DNA of 18,097 bases from contig CAYJEM010000040.1 in NCBI GenBank assembly GCA_964369175.1, forward strand, positions 1 through 18,097, read 5' to 3'. This stretch comes from Tannockella sp964369175 (GTDB lineage Bacteria > Bacillota_I > Bacilli_A > Erysipelotrichales > Coprobacillaceae). The notes beneath the pieces were generated by a model. That model had not been told where the DNA came from. It was given only the letters and a program-made list of their open reading frames with translations, and did not search any database. The position numbers and the translations under genes are program-made. The stretch's first letter is position 1, and each line of letters starts with the position of its first letter. Below are positions 1 through 7,707 of this stretch, one piece after another.

Positions 1-44
1 ACGTTTAATACATTTATATACGCCCTTCTATTAAGCTTTTTCTC

Positions 45-467
45 TTATTTTTGTTTCTTTTTAACAACTACTTTTCTACTTTTTAATACTGTTTTAGCAA
101 GCAATCCCGCCCCTGCAAAGAAACTACCAAACATTATCACAAAACTAAGCATACTTGTTCGTTGAAATTGAATCTTAACACTTAATATTAATGTTACAAT
201 AATAAAAACAACACTAATTAAAAACAAATATTTACCAAGCACTGACTTTGTATTATAAAATAATATACCTACAGAAATCAATAACGGCAATACAATAACC
301 CCAGTTGGCATTCCAAAACTTCCAATACGGTATGTATACCAAGACATTGAAACAGTTGTACTTTGAAATACCACAAAAATACTTACACCTACAAGTAATA
401 ACCCTAGTACAAAGTCACGAACTGAATGATCATCACTAGAAACAATATACTCTTCTTCTTTATTCAT
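45..467 (-). CDS. Putative four-helix integral membrane protein, unknown function
   Basis: I do not recognise this 140-aa protein. The open frame extends upstream to 524, but the start at 467 is chosen because a strong GGGAGGA ribosome-binding site lies just before that ATG and a promoter sits immediately upstream. The protein has an acidic N-terminus (about residues 1-16), four predicted hydrophobic helices (roughly 17-35, 54-71, 79-97 and 106-125) and a very basic, Lys-rich C-terminal tail, which would be expected to face the cytoplasm. It lies downstream of the ylmC-like gene but is separated from it by a terminator and has its own promoter, so it is probably not part of the sporulation operon. 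No catalytic motif is visible. Confidence 0.7.
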   Translation of the reverse strand: MNKEEEYIVSSDDHSVRDFVLGLLLVGVSIFVVFQSTTVSMSWYTYRIGSFGMPTGVIVLPLLISVGILFYNTKSVLGKYLFLISVVFIIVTLILSVKIQFQRTSMLSFVIMFGSFFAGAGLLAKTVLKSRKVVVKKKQK

Positions 468-492
468 ATATTTCCTCCCTAAATCCGCTATT

Positions 493-521
493 ATTAAACC
501 ATATTTTACAATATTATTCAA
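493..521 (-). promoter_or_regulatory. Candidate sigma-A promoter for the membrane protein gene
   Basis: On the minus strand the -35 is TTGAAT (516-521) and the -10 is TTTAAT (493-498), with a 17-bp spacer and an extended -10 TG one base before the -10. It lies between the upstream terminator and the ribosome-binding site of the gene starting at 467. Confidence 0.55.
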
Positions 522-526
522 CATTC

Positions 527-554
527 AAAAAAAGGAACCATAATAAAGTTCCTT
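527..554 (-). terminator. Rho-independent terminator after the ylmC-like gene
   Basis: A 7-bp stem (AAGGAAC/GTTCCTT; arms at 548-554 and 532-538) is followed on the minus strand by a run of seven T. The stem overlaps the stop codon of the ylmC-like gene and closes the spoIIGA-sigE-sigG-ylmC unit. Confidence 0.85.
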
Positions 555-799
555 TATCCTTCTTGCCTTGCTCTAACTAAGACAACATCTTCACCTACAC
601 ACTCAATATCTTCTACAGGTACAACAATTTCACCTGGCTCCTTAAAAAAACATAAAGATTTTATAATTGAACAACTTTCAACGACTAGTGCCACAATACA
701 AAAACGATTCTGATCAATTACAACATCAACAATAAACCCAATATTTGACCCTGTACATACATCAATAACATCTTTTGCTTGTAATTCCGTAAGTCTCAT
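554..799 (-). CDS. ylmC: YlmC/YmxH family PRC-barrel sporulation-associated protein
   Basis: This 81-aa protein consists almost entirely of a PRC-barrel-like fold. It begins with the typical MRLTELQAKDVIDV start, has a central G-x-x-x-x-V-x-D strand pair and ends with an I-x-VP-x-E-D-I segment. The family (YlmC/YmxH) is small and of unknown biochemical role, and in Bacillus the gene sits directly after sigG, as here. The start is 23 bp after the sigG stop, with only a weak GGTGG ribosome-binding site. The gene is the last of the spoIIGA operon: a terminator overlaps its stop codon. In Bacillus the cluster continues with ylmD, ylmE and sepF; here it stops. The family call is firm and the function is unknown. 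Confidence 0.85.
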   Translation of the reverse strand: MRLTELQAKDVIDVCTGSNIGFIVDVVIDQNRFCIVALVVESCSIIKSLCFFKEPGEIVVPVEDIECVGEDVVLVRARQEG

Positions 800-822
800 A
801 TAACCACCACTATACTATATGC

Positions 823-1593
823 TTATAATAAGTATTTATGTAAGTTATTTAATGCTTGCTTTTCAATTCTTGATACTTGAGCTTGCGATATAAATAAATC
901 CTTAGCAATTTCTAATTGACTCTCCCCTTGAAAATACCTTTTTTCAATAATAACTCTTTCTTTATCATTCAAGATATTAAGTGCATCTAATAAATCAATA
1001 CGTTGATTAACTCCAATTCCTTTTTCTTTTGATGCTACTTGATCTAACAAGGTAACATTTCCACCTTCACCACCTATCTCTTCTTGAAAAGACTGAATTG
1101 TATTTGTTGAAAGCAATGCATCTTGAACAATTCTTTTATTCAAATCCAGTACTTTCGATAACTCTTCAACACTTGGTTCTCTTTTATTTTCTTGTAAAAA
1201 AACATCTTTAGCTTGTAATACCTTATATGCATTATCACGAATTGTCCTAGATATTTTTATTTGACTATTATCGCGCATGTGCCGTTTCATCTCCCCAATA
1301 ATTAGAGGAACTGCATACGTTGAAAAACGTAAATCATAATCAGTATTAAAGTTTTCAATTGCCTTAATTAAACCAATAATACCAACTTGAAATAAATCAT
1401 CAATATTATCAACTCTTTGTCTAAAACGCTTTGTCATCGCTAGAACTAATTTTGTATTATCTAGCACTAAAATTTCTTTATATTTTTCATCTTTTGTACT
1501 TTGGTACTGCTTTATTAATGTCATTGTTTCTATGTGACTTAACTTATTGTTCTTAATATACTCTTGTATTAATGTTTTTGGATTTTGTTTCAT
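823..1593 (-). CDS. sigG: RNA polymerase sporulation sigma factor SigG (forespore)
   Basis: This 256-aa sigma-70 factor of the SigF/SigG/SigB type would direct late forespore transcription during sporulation. Region 2.2 is DDLFQVGIIGLIKAIENF and region 2.4 is FSTYAVPLIIGEMKRHMRDN. Region 3 follows, and region 4 carries a helix-turn-helix around QLEIAKDLFISQAQVSR near the C-terminus. The length matches Bacillus SigG, and its position after sigE decides SigG over SigF. The ribosome-binding site (AAGAAGG) is placed inside a long hairpin spanning the intergenic region, which suggests poor translation from read-through transcripts of the spoIIG operon. The gap to sigE is 42 bp and no terminator is visible. 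Forespore-specific promoters could lie within the 3' end of sigE, but I could not identify one. Confidence 0.9.
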   Translation of the reverse strand: MKQNPKTLIQEYIKNNKLSHIETMTLIKQYQSTKDEKYKEILVLDNTKLVLAMTKRFRQRVDNIDDLFQVGIIGLIKAIENFNTDYDLRFSTYAVPLIIGEMKRHMRDNSQIKISRTIRDNAYKVLQAKDVFLQENKREPSVEELSKVLDLNKRIVQDALLSTNTIQSFQEEIGGEGGNVTLLDQVASKEKGIGVNQRIDLLDALNILNDKERVIIEKRYFQGESQLEIAKDLFISQAQVSRIEKQALNNLHKYLL

Positions 1594-1626
1594 AACTGCC
1601 TTCTTTCAAAAGAAGTGTTAGCAGTT
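1594..1626 (-). promoter_or_regulatory. Hairpin sequestering the sigG ribosome-binding site
   Basis: On the minus strand the outer stem is AACTGC (1621-1626) with GCAGTT (1594-1599). The inner stem is CTTCTT (1610-1615) with AAGAAG (1600-1605), closed by a 4-nt loop, and there is a one-sided 5-nt bulge at 1616-1620. The sigG Shine-Dalgarno bases AAGAAGG lie in the stem and the ATG follows it immediately. There is no U-tract, so it is not a terminator. In B. subtilis the sigG leader is known to dampen translation; the same role here is inferred. Confidence 0.6.
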
Positions 1627-1635
1627 TTCTACAAT

Positions 1636-2328
1636 TTATACCTCATTATCATTCAATTGTAATCTTAATTTTTTAATAATCTTTTTTTCTAAACGAGAAA
1701 TATATGATTGCGATATCCCCATCATATCAGCAACATCTTTTTGCGTATACTCTTCTCTATTTAAAAGACCATAACGCATCATTAAAATCTCTTTTTCTCT
1801 TTTACTAAGCAAAGACAGTGCATCATAGAACTTTGTTCTTTGATCACTAGTTTCAATTTCTTGCATAATGATATCATCATCCGTACCAATGATATCTGAT
1901 AATAATAACTCATTACCATCATAATCTACATTTAATGGCTCATCTAAAGATATTTCGTTACGTAAACGATTATTCTTTCTTAAAAACATTAATATTTCAT
2001 TTTCTATACAACGTGATGCATAAGTTGCAAGCTTAATATTCTTATCCATTTTAAACGTATTAATCGCTTTTACCAGACCAATCGTACCAATACTAATTAA
2101 ATCTTCTATGCCTCCATTTTGGACTGTATCGTATCGCTTAGCGACATATACTACTAGACGTAAATTGTGTTCTATTAACATATCACGAGCTAAACTGTCA
2201 CCTTGAGATAACTTTTCTAACGCTAGCTTTTCATCAACACCTTTAAGTGGTGGTGGTAATACATCATGACGACCAATATAATACAAATGCAAACATCTAT
2301 TTATTATTTTTTGTAACCATCGAAACAT
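1636..2328 (-). CDS. sigE: RNA polymerase sporulation sigma factor SigE (mother cell), pro-form
   Basis: This 230-aa sigma-70 factor for early mother-cell transcription would be made as an inactive pro-protein. The N-terminal pro-segment is an amphipathic stretch (residues 1-15) leading to LYYIG (15-19) and LPPPL (24-28), the conserved landmark next to the processing site of Bacillus pro-SigE. The pro-segment is shorter than in B. subtilis, where YYIG is near residue 27. Region 2 reads NLRLVVYVAKRYD and DLISIGTIGLVKAINTF, and region 4 has the helix-turn-helix DVADMMGISQSYISRLEK. The gene starts inside the 3' end of spoIIGA (25-bp overlap), consistent with coupling to its processing protease. 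GGGAGGAG precedes the chosen ATG; the earlier ATG just 5 bp upstream is in the spoIIGA frame. Confidence 0.93.
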   Translation of the reverse strand: MFRWLQKIINRCLHLYYIGRHDVLPPPLKGVDEKLALEKLSQGDSLARDMLIEHNLRLVVYVAKRYDTVQNGGIEDLISIGTIGLVKAINTFKMDKNIKLATYASRCIENEILMFLRKNNRLRNEISLDEPLNVDYDGNELLLSDIIGTDDDIIMQEIETSDQRTKFYDALSLLSKREKEILMMRYGLLNREEYTQKDVADMMGISQSYISRLEKKIIKKLRLQLNDNEV

Positions 2329-3065
2329 CCCATAACTCCTCCCATCAATTGTTTATGTAACAGACAATCATAATGTATATTGTCAACAACTGCCAAATAT
2401 ACATTTTCAACAACTTGTTGATTAATACATATCTTATTAACTTGAATAATCGGTAATTGATATTCTTTTATTCCAGATACCGTAATATTATCAATACATA
2501 CATACTCTCCAATTTTATCTACATGAATTAAAAATAAAGGATACCCCTCATAATACAACTCATTTCCTGTATCTAAAAAACCAATACAATCAATAGCTCT
2601 ATCTTGATAATAAACAACCATTGAATACAATAAACCATGTTGTCCAATACGCTTTTTACTATACATAATATATAAAATCAAGAGTATACAAAAAATCCCC
2701 CCCATAACAATACAAATAACTAATGATACTAGCTCTTCAACTAATAATATTCCTTTATATACATAAGCCATATTAGATAACGATTGAATAAAATAAATAA
2801 TGGAAAAATAAACAACCAAGTACACTGGAAAATATAAAAATACCTGCTTTTTAAAAAGATAACCAAATACCATAAACCAATATAAAATAAACCAATTACC
2901 AACAATATCATTGTATAGTGACAAAATAGCCAAACTTAACAAAAAACAACTATATACTAACTTTTTTGTTGATATAACACACTGTAACAGTACAATACTA
3001 CACTGCATTGATGTCATAATAATCACCCACAACAATATATATATTGCTTCAATATATACGACCAA
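2304..3065 (-). CDS. spoIIGA: SpoIIGA, sigma-E processing membrane aspartyl protease
   Basis: This 253-aa protein has an N-terminal membrane half of about five hydrophobic segments (to about residue 135) and a C-terminal cytosolic domain with the catalytic motif DTGN (residues 165-168). This is the hallmark of SpoIIGA, which cleaves pro-SigE after engulfment signals from the forespore. It is shorter than the Bacillus protein (about 309 aa). The start is TTG, supported by a good AGGGGTGAT ribosome-binding site at the correct spacing and by the family-typical N-terminus; the ATG at 3067-3069 is in a different frame. It overlaps sigE by 25 bp. A Spo0A-like box and a TATAAT lie upstream, and a terminator separates the gene from the preceding acetyltransferase. 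Confidence 0.88.
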   Translation of the reverse strand: MVVYIEAIYILLWVIIMTSMQCSIVLLQCVISTKKLVYSCFLLSLAILSLYNDIVGNWFILYWFMVFGYLFKKQVFLYFPVYLVVYFSIIYFIQSLSNMAYVYKGILLVEELVSLVICIVMGGIFCILLILYIMYSKKRIGQHGLLYSMVVYYQDRAIDCIGFLDTGNELYYEGYPLFLIHVDKIGEYVCIDNITVSGIKEYQLPIIQVNKICINQQVVENVYLAVVDNIHYDCLLHKQLMGGVMGCFDGYKK

Positions 3066-3091
3066 TTCATCACCCCTATATATCGTACATG

Positions 3092-3115
3092 ATTATATCT
3101 ACAGATAATGTCAAA
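3092..3115 (-). promoter_or_regulatory. Candidate Spo0A-activated spoIIGA promoter
   Basis: On the minus strand a TATAAT (3092-3097) lies about 27 bp before the TTG start. There is no recognisable -35 at 16-18 bp. Instead a TTTGACA (3109-3115), the complement of TGTCAAA and one mismatch from the 0A box TGTCGAA, lies just upstream. B. subtilis spoIIG is a Spo0A-activated promoter with abnormal spacing. A second TATAAT at 3115-3120 overlaps the box by one base. Confidence 0.4.
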
Positions 3116-3126
3116 TTATATCGCAT

Positions 3127-3157
3127 AAAAAAAAGAATTCATCAAAGATGAACTCTT
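3127..3157 (-). terminator. Rho-independent terminator after the GNAT gene
   Basis: An 11-bp stem (arms 3147-3157 and 3133-3143) with one G-T pair and a 3-nt loop is followed by eight T on the minus strand. It overlaps the stop codon of the acetyltransferase and insulates spoIIGA. Confidence 0.88.
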
Positions 3158-3671
3158 ATAAGGTGATCCAGTATCGTTGCGTTATTCGATTTTCACTAAC
3201 AACTTCATTTTCCAATATACCATTATTTTTTTGAATTGTTTTAGCAGATCCAATATTTTCTTTATCACAAGTAATCAATACTCTATCAAACCCAAATAAA
3301 CGACACTCATCAAGTGCTAAGGCAAGCATTTGCGTCGCTATTCCTTTCCTTTGAAAAGTTGGTTTTACACTATAACCAATGTGACCACCAAGTTGTAATA
3401 AATAGTCGTTCAACTTGTGACGAATATCAATCATCCCAACCACTTCGTCGTTTTCATTAAGTGCTAAAAATGTTGTTGCTGGTACTAAACCATCATGAAC
3501 TGTTTTGGAAGTTAAATTATCCACCAATCGTTGGTACCACATTTGAAAAGGAATATTTTCATCAAGACCGGCACTTCCTGCCATTTCTTGATTATGATAG
3601 TCAAAAGATTGACGATAGTCACATAGATTATCTTGATCAGCCATTGTTGGTAATACAAGTCTAATTTGCAT
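3156..3671 (-). CDS. GNAT family N-acetyltransferase
   Basis: This 171-aa protein has the GNAT fold. Strands of residues 64-83 lead to the acetyl-CoA-binding motif A, IGYSVKPTFQRKGIATQ (98-114), where the Q/R-x-x-G-x-A/G loop binds the CoA pyrophosphate. A typical motif B follows (VLITCDKENIGSAKTIQKNNG). The substrate cannot be read from the sequence; the family acetylates small amines, peptides or protein N-termini. The start follows a GGGGGAG ribosome-binding site and is 11 bp after the proC stop, so the two are probably co-transcribed. A terminator follows. The gene is not part of the conserved division cluster and has presumably been inserted there in this lineage. Confidence 0.85.
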   Translation of the reverse strand: MQIRLVLPTMADQDNLCDYRQSFDYHNQEMAGSAGLDENIPFQMWYQRLVDNLTSKTVHDGLVPATTFLALNENDEVVGMIDIRHKLNDYLLQLGGHIGYSVKPTFQRKGIATQMLALALDECRLFGFDRVLITCDKENIGSAKTIQKNNGILENEVVSENRITQRYWITL

Positions 3672-3682
3672 AAGCTCTCCCC

Positions 3683-4447
3683 CTACTTAGTTGTACTCGT
3701 AACAGCTTTGATTATACTACTACGAAAACCATTTTCTTCTAATGCATTAACCCCTTTAATTGTTATTCCACCTGGTGAACAAACATTGTCTTTTAATATT
3801 CCTGGATGAATATTTGTTTCTTTTTGCATCGTCCCAGCCCCAATCAAGGTTTGACTAGCAAGGGCGTAGGCAACACTACGAGGTAATCCTAGTTTCACTG
3901 CACCATCACCCAAAGATTCAATCATCATATATACAAATGCTGGTCCACATCCACTAATCGCTGTCGCCGCTGCCATTTGATATGTTGGCAATACTTGTAC
4001 CATCCCAATGTTAGTAAACATCGCCGTTGCAAATGCATATTCATCACTACCTAACGTGTGACTTTGTTCAAATAATGTTACGCCTTGTTTTACCATTGCT
4101 GGTGTATTTGGCATAATTGAAAGTATGCGGGTTGAAGCATCAAATAATGAACGATATTGTTCTTGTAAATAACCAGCAACAATTGAAATAACTGCCTTGT
4201 CTTTAAATGCTTCATTATGTTCTTTTATAATTCCTTCAACCACATTTGGTTTAACTGCTAGTACAATAATTTGAGATTTCTCAATTAATAATTCAATACT
4301 GTCAACTGCTTCCATGCCTTCAATTGATGCAACCTTAGTAGCATCAATATCATAACCATAAAATGATGTATCTACCATTTCTTTAATACAACCATGAATG
4401 ATGGCACTTGCCATATTACCCATTCCAATAAAACCTACTTTATACAT
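3683..4447 (-). CDS. proC: Pyrroline-5-carboxylate reductase (last step of proline synthesis)
   Basis: This 254-aa enzyme reduces 1-pyrroline-5-carboxylate to L-proline with NAD(P)H. The N-terminal Rossmann motif is VGFIGMGNMASAI (residues 4-16). Further family landmarks are VLAVKPN, ISIVAGY, RILSIMPNTPAMV and the C-terminal signature around CSPGGITIKGVNALEENG, which forms the dimer and active site. It is slightly shorter than the usual 260-280 aa but has both domains. A GGGGGA ribosome-binding site precedes the ATG. A terminator lies between ftsZ and this gene, so it depends on read-through or an unseen promoter. A proline gene between ftsZ and spoIIGA is not the Bacillus arrangement (bpr occupies that place there). 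Confidence 0.92.
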   Translation of the reverse strand: MYKVGFIGMGNMASAIIHGCIKEMVDTSFYGYDIDATKVASIEGMEAVDSIELLIEKSQIIVLAVKPNVVEGIIKEHNEAFKDKAVISIVAGYLQEQYRSLFDASTRILSIMPNTPAMVKQGVTLFEQSHTLGSDEYAFATAMFTNIGMVQVLPTYQMAAATAISGCGPAFVYMMIESLGDGAVKLGLPRSVAYALASQTLIGAGTMQKETNIHPGILKDNVCSPGGITIKGVNALEENGFRSSIIKAVTSTTK

Positions 4448-4467
4448 ACTATATTCCCCCTTCTTTT

Positions 4468-4493
4468 ATAAAAAAAGCTAACAATGTTAGCTT
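4468..4493 (-). terminator. Rho-independent terminator after ftsZ
   Basis: A perfect 8-bp stem AAGCTAAC/GTTAGCTT (arms 4486-4493 and 4475-4482) with a 3-nt loop is followed by a run of T on the minus strand. It starts directly after the ftsZ stop codon. Confidence 0.9.
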
Positions 4494-5558
4494 CTAAAAT
4501 CTTCTATTACGGATAAATGATGTTTCAATAAAATCATCGTCATCATCGTCTTCTTCAACAACTTCTTGAATTGACTTTGTAGCTGGCGCTACTGTTTCTT
4601 CTTTTTTTGCTTCTTCTTCAAATCCTGTAGCAATTACAGTAACAATAATTTCATCATCTAAATTTTCGTTAATCGCAATACCTAAATATGTATTTACTTC
4701 ATCTCCTACTTCTTCAGCAATTGTTTGCAGGGCAACATCAGCATCATGTAATGAAATGTTTGGTCCCCCAGTTACGTTAATAATTGCATCTTTAGCACCA
4801 GTAACAGCAACCTCTAATAAAGGTGAAGCAATTGCACGTTTTGCAGCTTCTTTTGCTTTATCATCACCACTTGCCATACCAATACCAATTAAAGCATTTC
4901 CACGATCTCTCATAACTGATGAAATATCTGCAAAGTCTAAGTTGATGAATGCTGGAATCGCAATTAAGTCAGTGATTGTTTGTACCCCTTGACGTAATAC
5001 GTTATCAGCTTCTCTAAATGCTTCTTGCATTGGTCTACCACCAATTAATTGTAATAATCTATCATTTGATACAACAATGATTGAATCAACGTTTTGACGT
5101 AATTCAGCTAAACCTTCAGCTGATTGTTTTTTTCTTTTTATACCTTCGAAAGTAAATGGTCTAGTTACAACACCTACTGTTAAGGCACCTAATTCTCTTG
5201 CGATTTTCGCAATTACTGGAGCAGCTCCAGTACCTGTTCCACCACCCATTCCGGCAGCAACAAATACCATGTCAGCACCTTGCAGTGCTTCTTTGATTTC
5301 TGCTTCAGATTCCATAGCAGCTTTTCTACCTACTTCTGGGTTTCCACCTGCTCCAAGTCCTTTTGTTAAATCTTTACCTAATGCGATAATGTTTGTTACT
5401 GGTGAACGACGCAATACTTGGACATCTGTATTTGCTACATAGAAATCCACACCTTGTACTCCATCTTCAACCATTCTATTTACAGCGTTGTTTCCTCCGC
5501 CACCAACACCAATTACTTTAATTTTAGCTACTTGTTCAAATTCTACTTGTTCGTTCAT
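4494..5558 (-). CDS. ftsZ: Cell division GTPase FtsZ
   Basis: This 354-aa tubulin homologue polymerises into the Z-ring at midcell. The N-terminal nucleotide-binding loop is GVGGGGNNAVNRM (residues 17-29), the tubulin signature GGGTGTG is at 105-111, and the T7 catalytic loop NLDFADI lies in the middle of the protein. A short acidic linker containing six Asp in a row leads to the C-terminal peptide FIETSFIRNRRF, the docking site for FtsA and other partners. The start lies 21 bp after the ftsA stop, with a weak GTGGGG ribosome-binding site. It is followed by a strong terminator. The gene is complete, with no sign of alteration. Confidence 0.97.
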   Translation of the reverse strand: MNEQVEFEQVAKIKVIGVGGGGNNAVNRMVEDGVQGVDFYVANTDVQVLRRSPVTNIIALGKDLTKGLGAGGNPEVGRKAAMESEAEIKEALQGADMVFVAAGMGGGTGTGAAPVIAKIARELGALTVGVVTRPFTFEGIKRKKQSAEGLAELRQNVDSIIVVSNDRLLQLIGGRPMQEAFREADNVLRQGVQTITDLIAIPAFINLDFADISSVMRDRGNALIGIGMASGDDKAKEAAKRAIASPLLEVAVTGAKDAIINVTGGPNISLHDADVALQTIAEEVGDEVNTYLGIAINENLDDEIIVTVIATGFEEEAKKEETVAPATKSIQEVVEEDDDDDDFIETSFIRNRRF

Positions 5559-5579
5559 GTTCTTACCCCACTCTTTTTA

Positions 5580-6869
5580 TTACTCTTCGTTCCAGAAGGA
5601 ATCAAATATTTTTCCGATTTTACCTTTTTTTGGTTTTACTTTTTTGCCATTTTCATCAACTTCAATCTTTGGAGCTTTTGTCAGCCCTTTAAAACGAATT
5701 GACATAGTTGATGTGATATCTTGTAAGTCTAACGATGGCGGATATTTTCCACCAATACGTGATCTTTCAAGTAAATAATATAATAAACCTAATGATGAAA
5801 CATAAGACATGTCTCGTACTCCTACTTTTTCAGGACGATACATTCTTACTGGTGATTCTAAGACTTCACTTGCTACTACATCAAGTAAAGATAGCTCACT
5901 TCCACCACCAACTAACAATATTTCTTTTTCTTCTACTTTTTCAATTACACTAATCTTTTCTTTAATTACTTCCATTACCTCGGTTGCAATATCACTTAAA
6001 ATATTTACAAGGTCTTTTTGCATATAATCTTTTTGATGATCTAGTAAATTCGTTGAATGTATAATATCATCTTGTCCAATCGTTGTATCTAGTGAACCAT
6101 ACTTTATTTTGTATACTTCTGCTTGATTCATTGTAATTTGGAATTCTTGTGCAATACGTTTTGTAAAATCGTATCCACCTACATGACAAGTCGCCAAGTA
6201 CTGTAAGTATCCATCTTTGAAATAAGATATTGTTGTTAATTTATAACCAATATCAATTAAGATTGCACCTTCTTTTAAGTATACTTCATCAAATGCCTCT
6301 TTGGCACATGAGTATGCATTTAAACCAATTTCTAATATTTCTACACCCGCTTTTTCAATTGCTGATAAATAAGGGTATAATAGCTTTTTATCCGTTGTAA
6401 TGACTTGTGTTTCAACAATCAAATTACGTGTTACCTCATTGATTGGTGCATGATTAGTAACTCCACAATCACTTTGATAACGCACTGGAATTACTGATAT
6501 CACTTCTTCACGCTTGCTTCTTTTAAAATTTGAAGAAAGACGTAAACATCGAACTACATCTTCGTGAGTTACTTTAGCACCATCTTTAGATAAGGTTGTA
6601 CTTCCATCACTTTGGTATAAATTTGCACGCAATGAAGGAATATTTAATGCCACATTTACAATCTTTGTGTCTAGTTCCTTTTCTGCTTCCATCAGTAATG
6701 CACGAACATCTCTGCTAACCGCTGCTTCATCTTCAATGACACCAACTTTAATACCATGACATGGTACTTTTTTAGAAAACAGTACATGCAATGAAGTACC
6801 ATCTATTTCTGCGATTACAAGTTTTATTGTTGCACTACCAATATCTAGTGTTGCATAGATTTCTCTCAT
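5580..6869 (-). CDS. ftsA: Cell division protein FtsA, actin-like membrane tether of the Z-ring
   Basis: This 429-aa actin-family ATPase anchors FtsZ filaments to the membrane and recruits later division proteins. The N-terminal phosphate-1 motif is ATLDIGSATIKLVIAE (residues 6-21). The 1C subdomain follows, then a second phosphate motif (ILIDIGYKLTTISYF) and the adenosine motif LLVGGGSELS. The last residues, KIGKIFDSFWNEE, form the amphipathic membrane-targeting helix after a Lys-rich linker. The start has a good AAAGGAG ribosome-binding site. The 86-bp gap upstream contains a possible promoter. It is transcribed with ftsZ. Confidence 0.96.
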   Translation of the reverse strand: MREIYATLDIGSATIKLVIAEIDGTSLHVLFSKKVPCHGIKVGVIEDEAAVSRDVRALLMEAEKELDTKIVNVALNIPSLRANLYQSDGSTTLSKDGAKVTHEDVVRCLRLSSNFKRSKREEVISVIPVRYQSDCGVTNHAPINEVTRNLIVETQVITTDKKLLYPYLSAIEKAGVEILEIGLNAYSCAKEAFDEVYLKEGAILIDIGYKLTTISYFKDGYLQYLATCHVGGYDFTKRIAQEFQITMNQAEVYKIKYGSLDTTIGQDDIIHSTNLLDHQKDYMQKDLVNILSDIATEVMEVIKEKISVIEKVEEKEILLVGGGSELSLLDVVASEVLESPVRMYRPEKVGVRDMSYVSSLGLLYYLLERSRIGGKYPPSLDLQDITSTMSIRFKGLTKAPKIEVDENGKKVKPKKGKIGKIFDSFWNEE

Positions 6870-6899
6870 TGTAATTCTCCTTTAATCAATACTACATAC

Positions 6900-6905
6900 A
6901 TAGTA
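6900..6905 (-). promoter_or_regulatory. Possible extended -10 promoter for ftsA-ftsZ
   Basis: In the 86-bp gap between divIB and ftsA the minus strand carries TGGTACTAT, an extended -10 with hexamer TACTAT. A TTGTTT lies 20 bp upstream, which is too far for a normal -35. The assignment is weak. Confidence 0.3.
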
Positions 6906-6955
6906 CCATAATTCTATATCATTTTAAACAAAATATCTAATATATCATCGACTTT

Positions 6956-7696
6956 TTATTCAGTAATATATGAATATTTTCCATTTAAATCAAATATCTT
7001 TCCTTCAGGGTAATCATTTTGCAATGTTGTAACATTATCACCAGCCAATTGACTAGCCATATCTTCAATTCGAACAATAAAAATAATTCCATTATCTAGA
7101 TGTAATTCAACACGAGTAGGGTCTCCGGGTTGTGGAGCTAAAAATACATCAGATACAATTTGTTCAACTTGCGAAGGAACACGGGCAAACTCAGTTGCAA
7201 AAGCTTGCAAACTACTCTCATCAAAATTGTGTAATAAGGCAGTAGTTAAAGAATGTTGTTTTGCTACATCACTATCTGTTTGATATACTTCACCCTTGGT
7301 ATTTAATATGTAATAATTAGAATCAATAATTTGATGCCCTATAATTTCACTTTCATCAACAGTAATAACGATTTCTCCAAACAAACTTTTAGTAACAGTT
7401 GCACTCTCAACCCCTTTTACTTCATTGATATATCCTTCAATATCACTGGTTGAAGTAAATAATGTATATGATTGATTAATATATACCTTTGATGCAGTTA
7501 ACAGTTCTTGCTTATCAACATAGTTATTTCCTTTAACATCAATTGACTTTATTTTGCTTACATCTGTTACAAAATACGCAAGAATTAATGCAAGCACGAA
7601 AAAAACTAAGAACACTCTTAATTTTTTTACTCGTCTTGCTTTCTTTCGTTTTCTAAGCATTTCTTTTACTTGGTTTTGGTTATGTTCGTTATTCAT
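6956..7696 (-). CDS. divIB: Cell division protein DivIB/FtsQ
   Basis: This 246-aa bitopic membrane protein of the divisome connects FtsL-DivIC with septal wall synthesis. It has a short, very basic cytoplasmic N-terminus (KEMLRKRKKARRVKKLR), one transmembrane helix (about residues 26-44) and then the extracellular POTRA domain starting at IKSIDVKGNNYV, followed by the beta domain. The length fits the short FtsQ/DivIB forms of Firmicutes. The gene starts 11 bp after murB with a GAAAGG ribosome-binding site and belongs to the murG-murB-divIB unit, as in Bacillus. Sequence conservation in this family is low; the call rests on topology, POTRA sequence and position. Confidence 0.9.
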   Translation of the reverse strand: MNNEHNQNQVKEMLRKRKKARRVKKLRVFLVFFVLALILAYFVTDVSKIKSIDVKGNNYVDKQELLTASKVYINQSYTLFTSTSDIEGYINEVKGVESATVTKSLFGEIVITVDESEIIGHQIIDSNYYILNTKGEVYQTDSDVAKQHSLTTALLHNFDESSLQAFATEFARVPSQVEQIVSDVFLAPQPGDPTRVELHLDNGIIFIVRIEDMASQLAGDNVTTLQNDYPEGKIFDLNGKYSYITE

Positions 7697-7707
7697 ACAA
7701 TACCTTT

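Noticed and set aside
2911..3108. 65-aa plus-strand ORF opposite spoIIGA
   Set aside because: It is antisense to spoIIGA and its promoter, has no ribosome-binding site and no family resemblance.
5418..6027. Several plus-strand ORFs opposite ftsA and ftsZ
   Set aside because: They are shadows of conserved genes, with low-complexity translations and no ribosome-binding sites.
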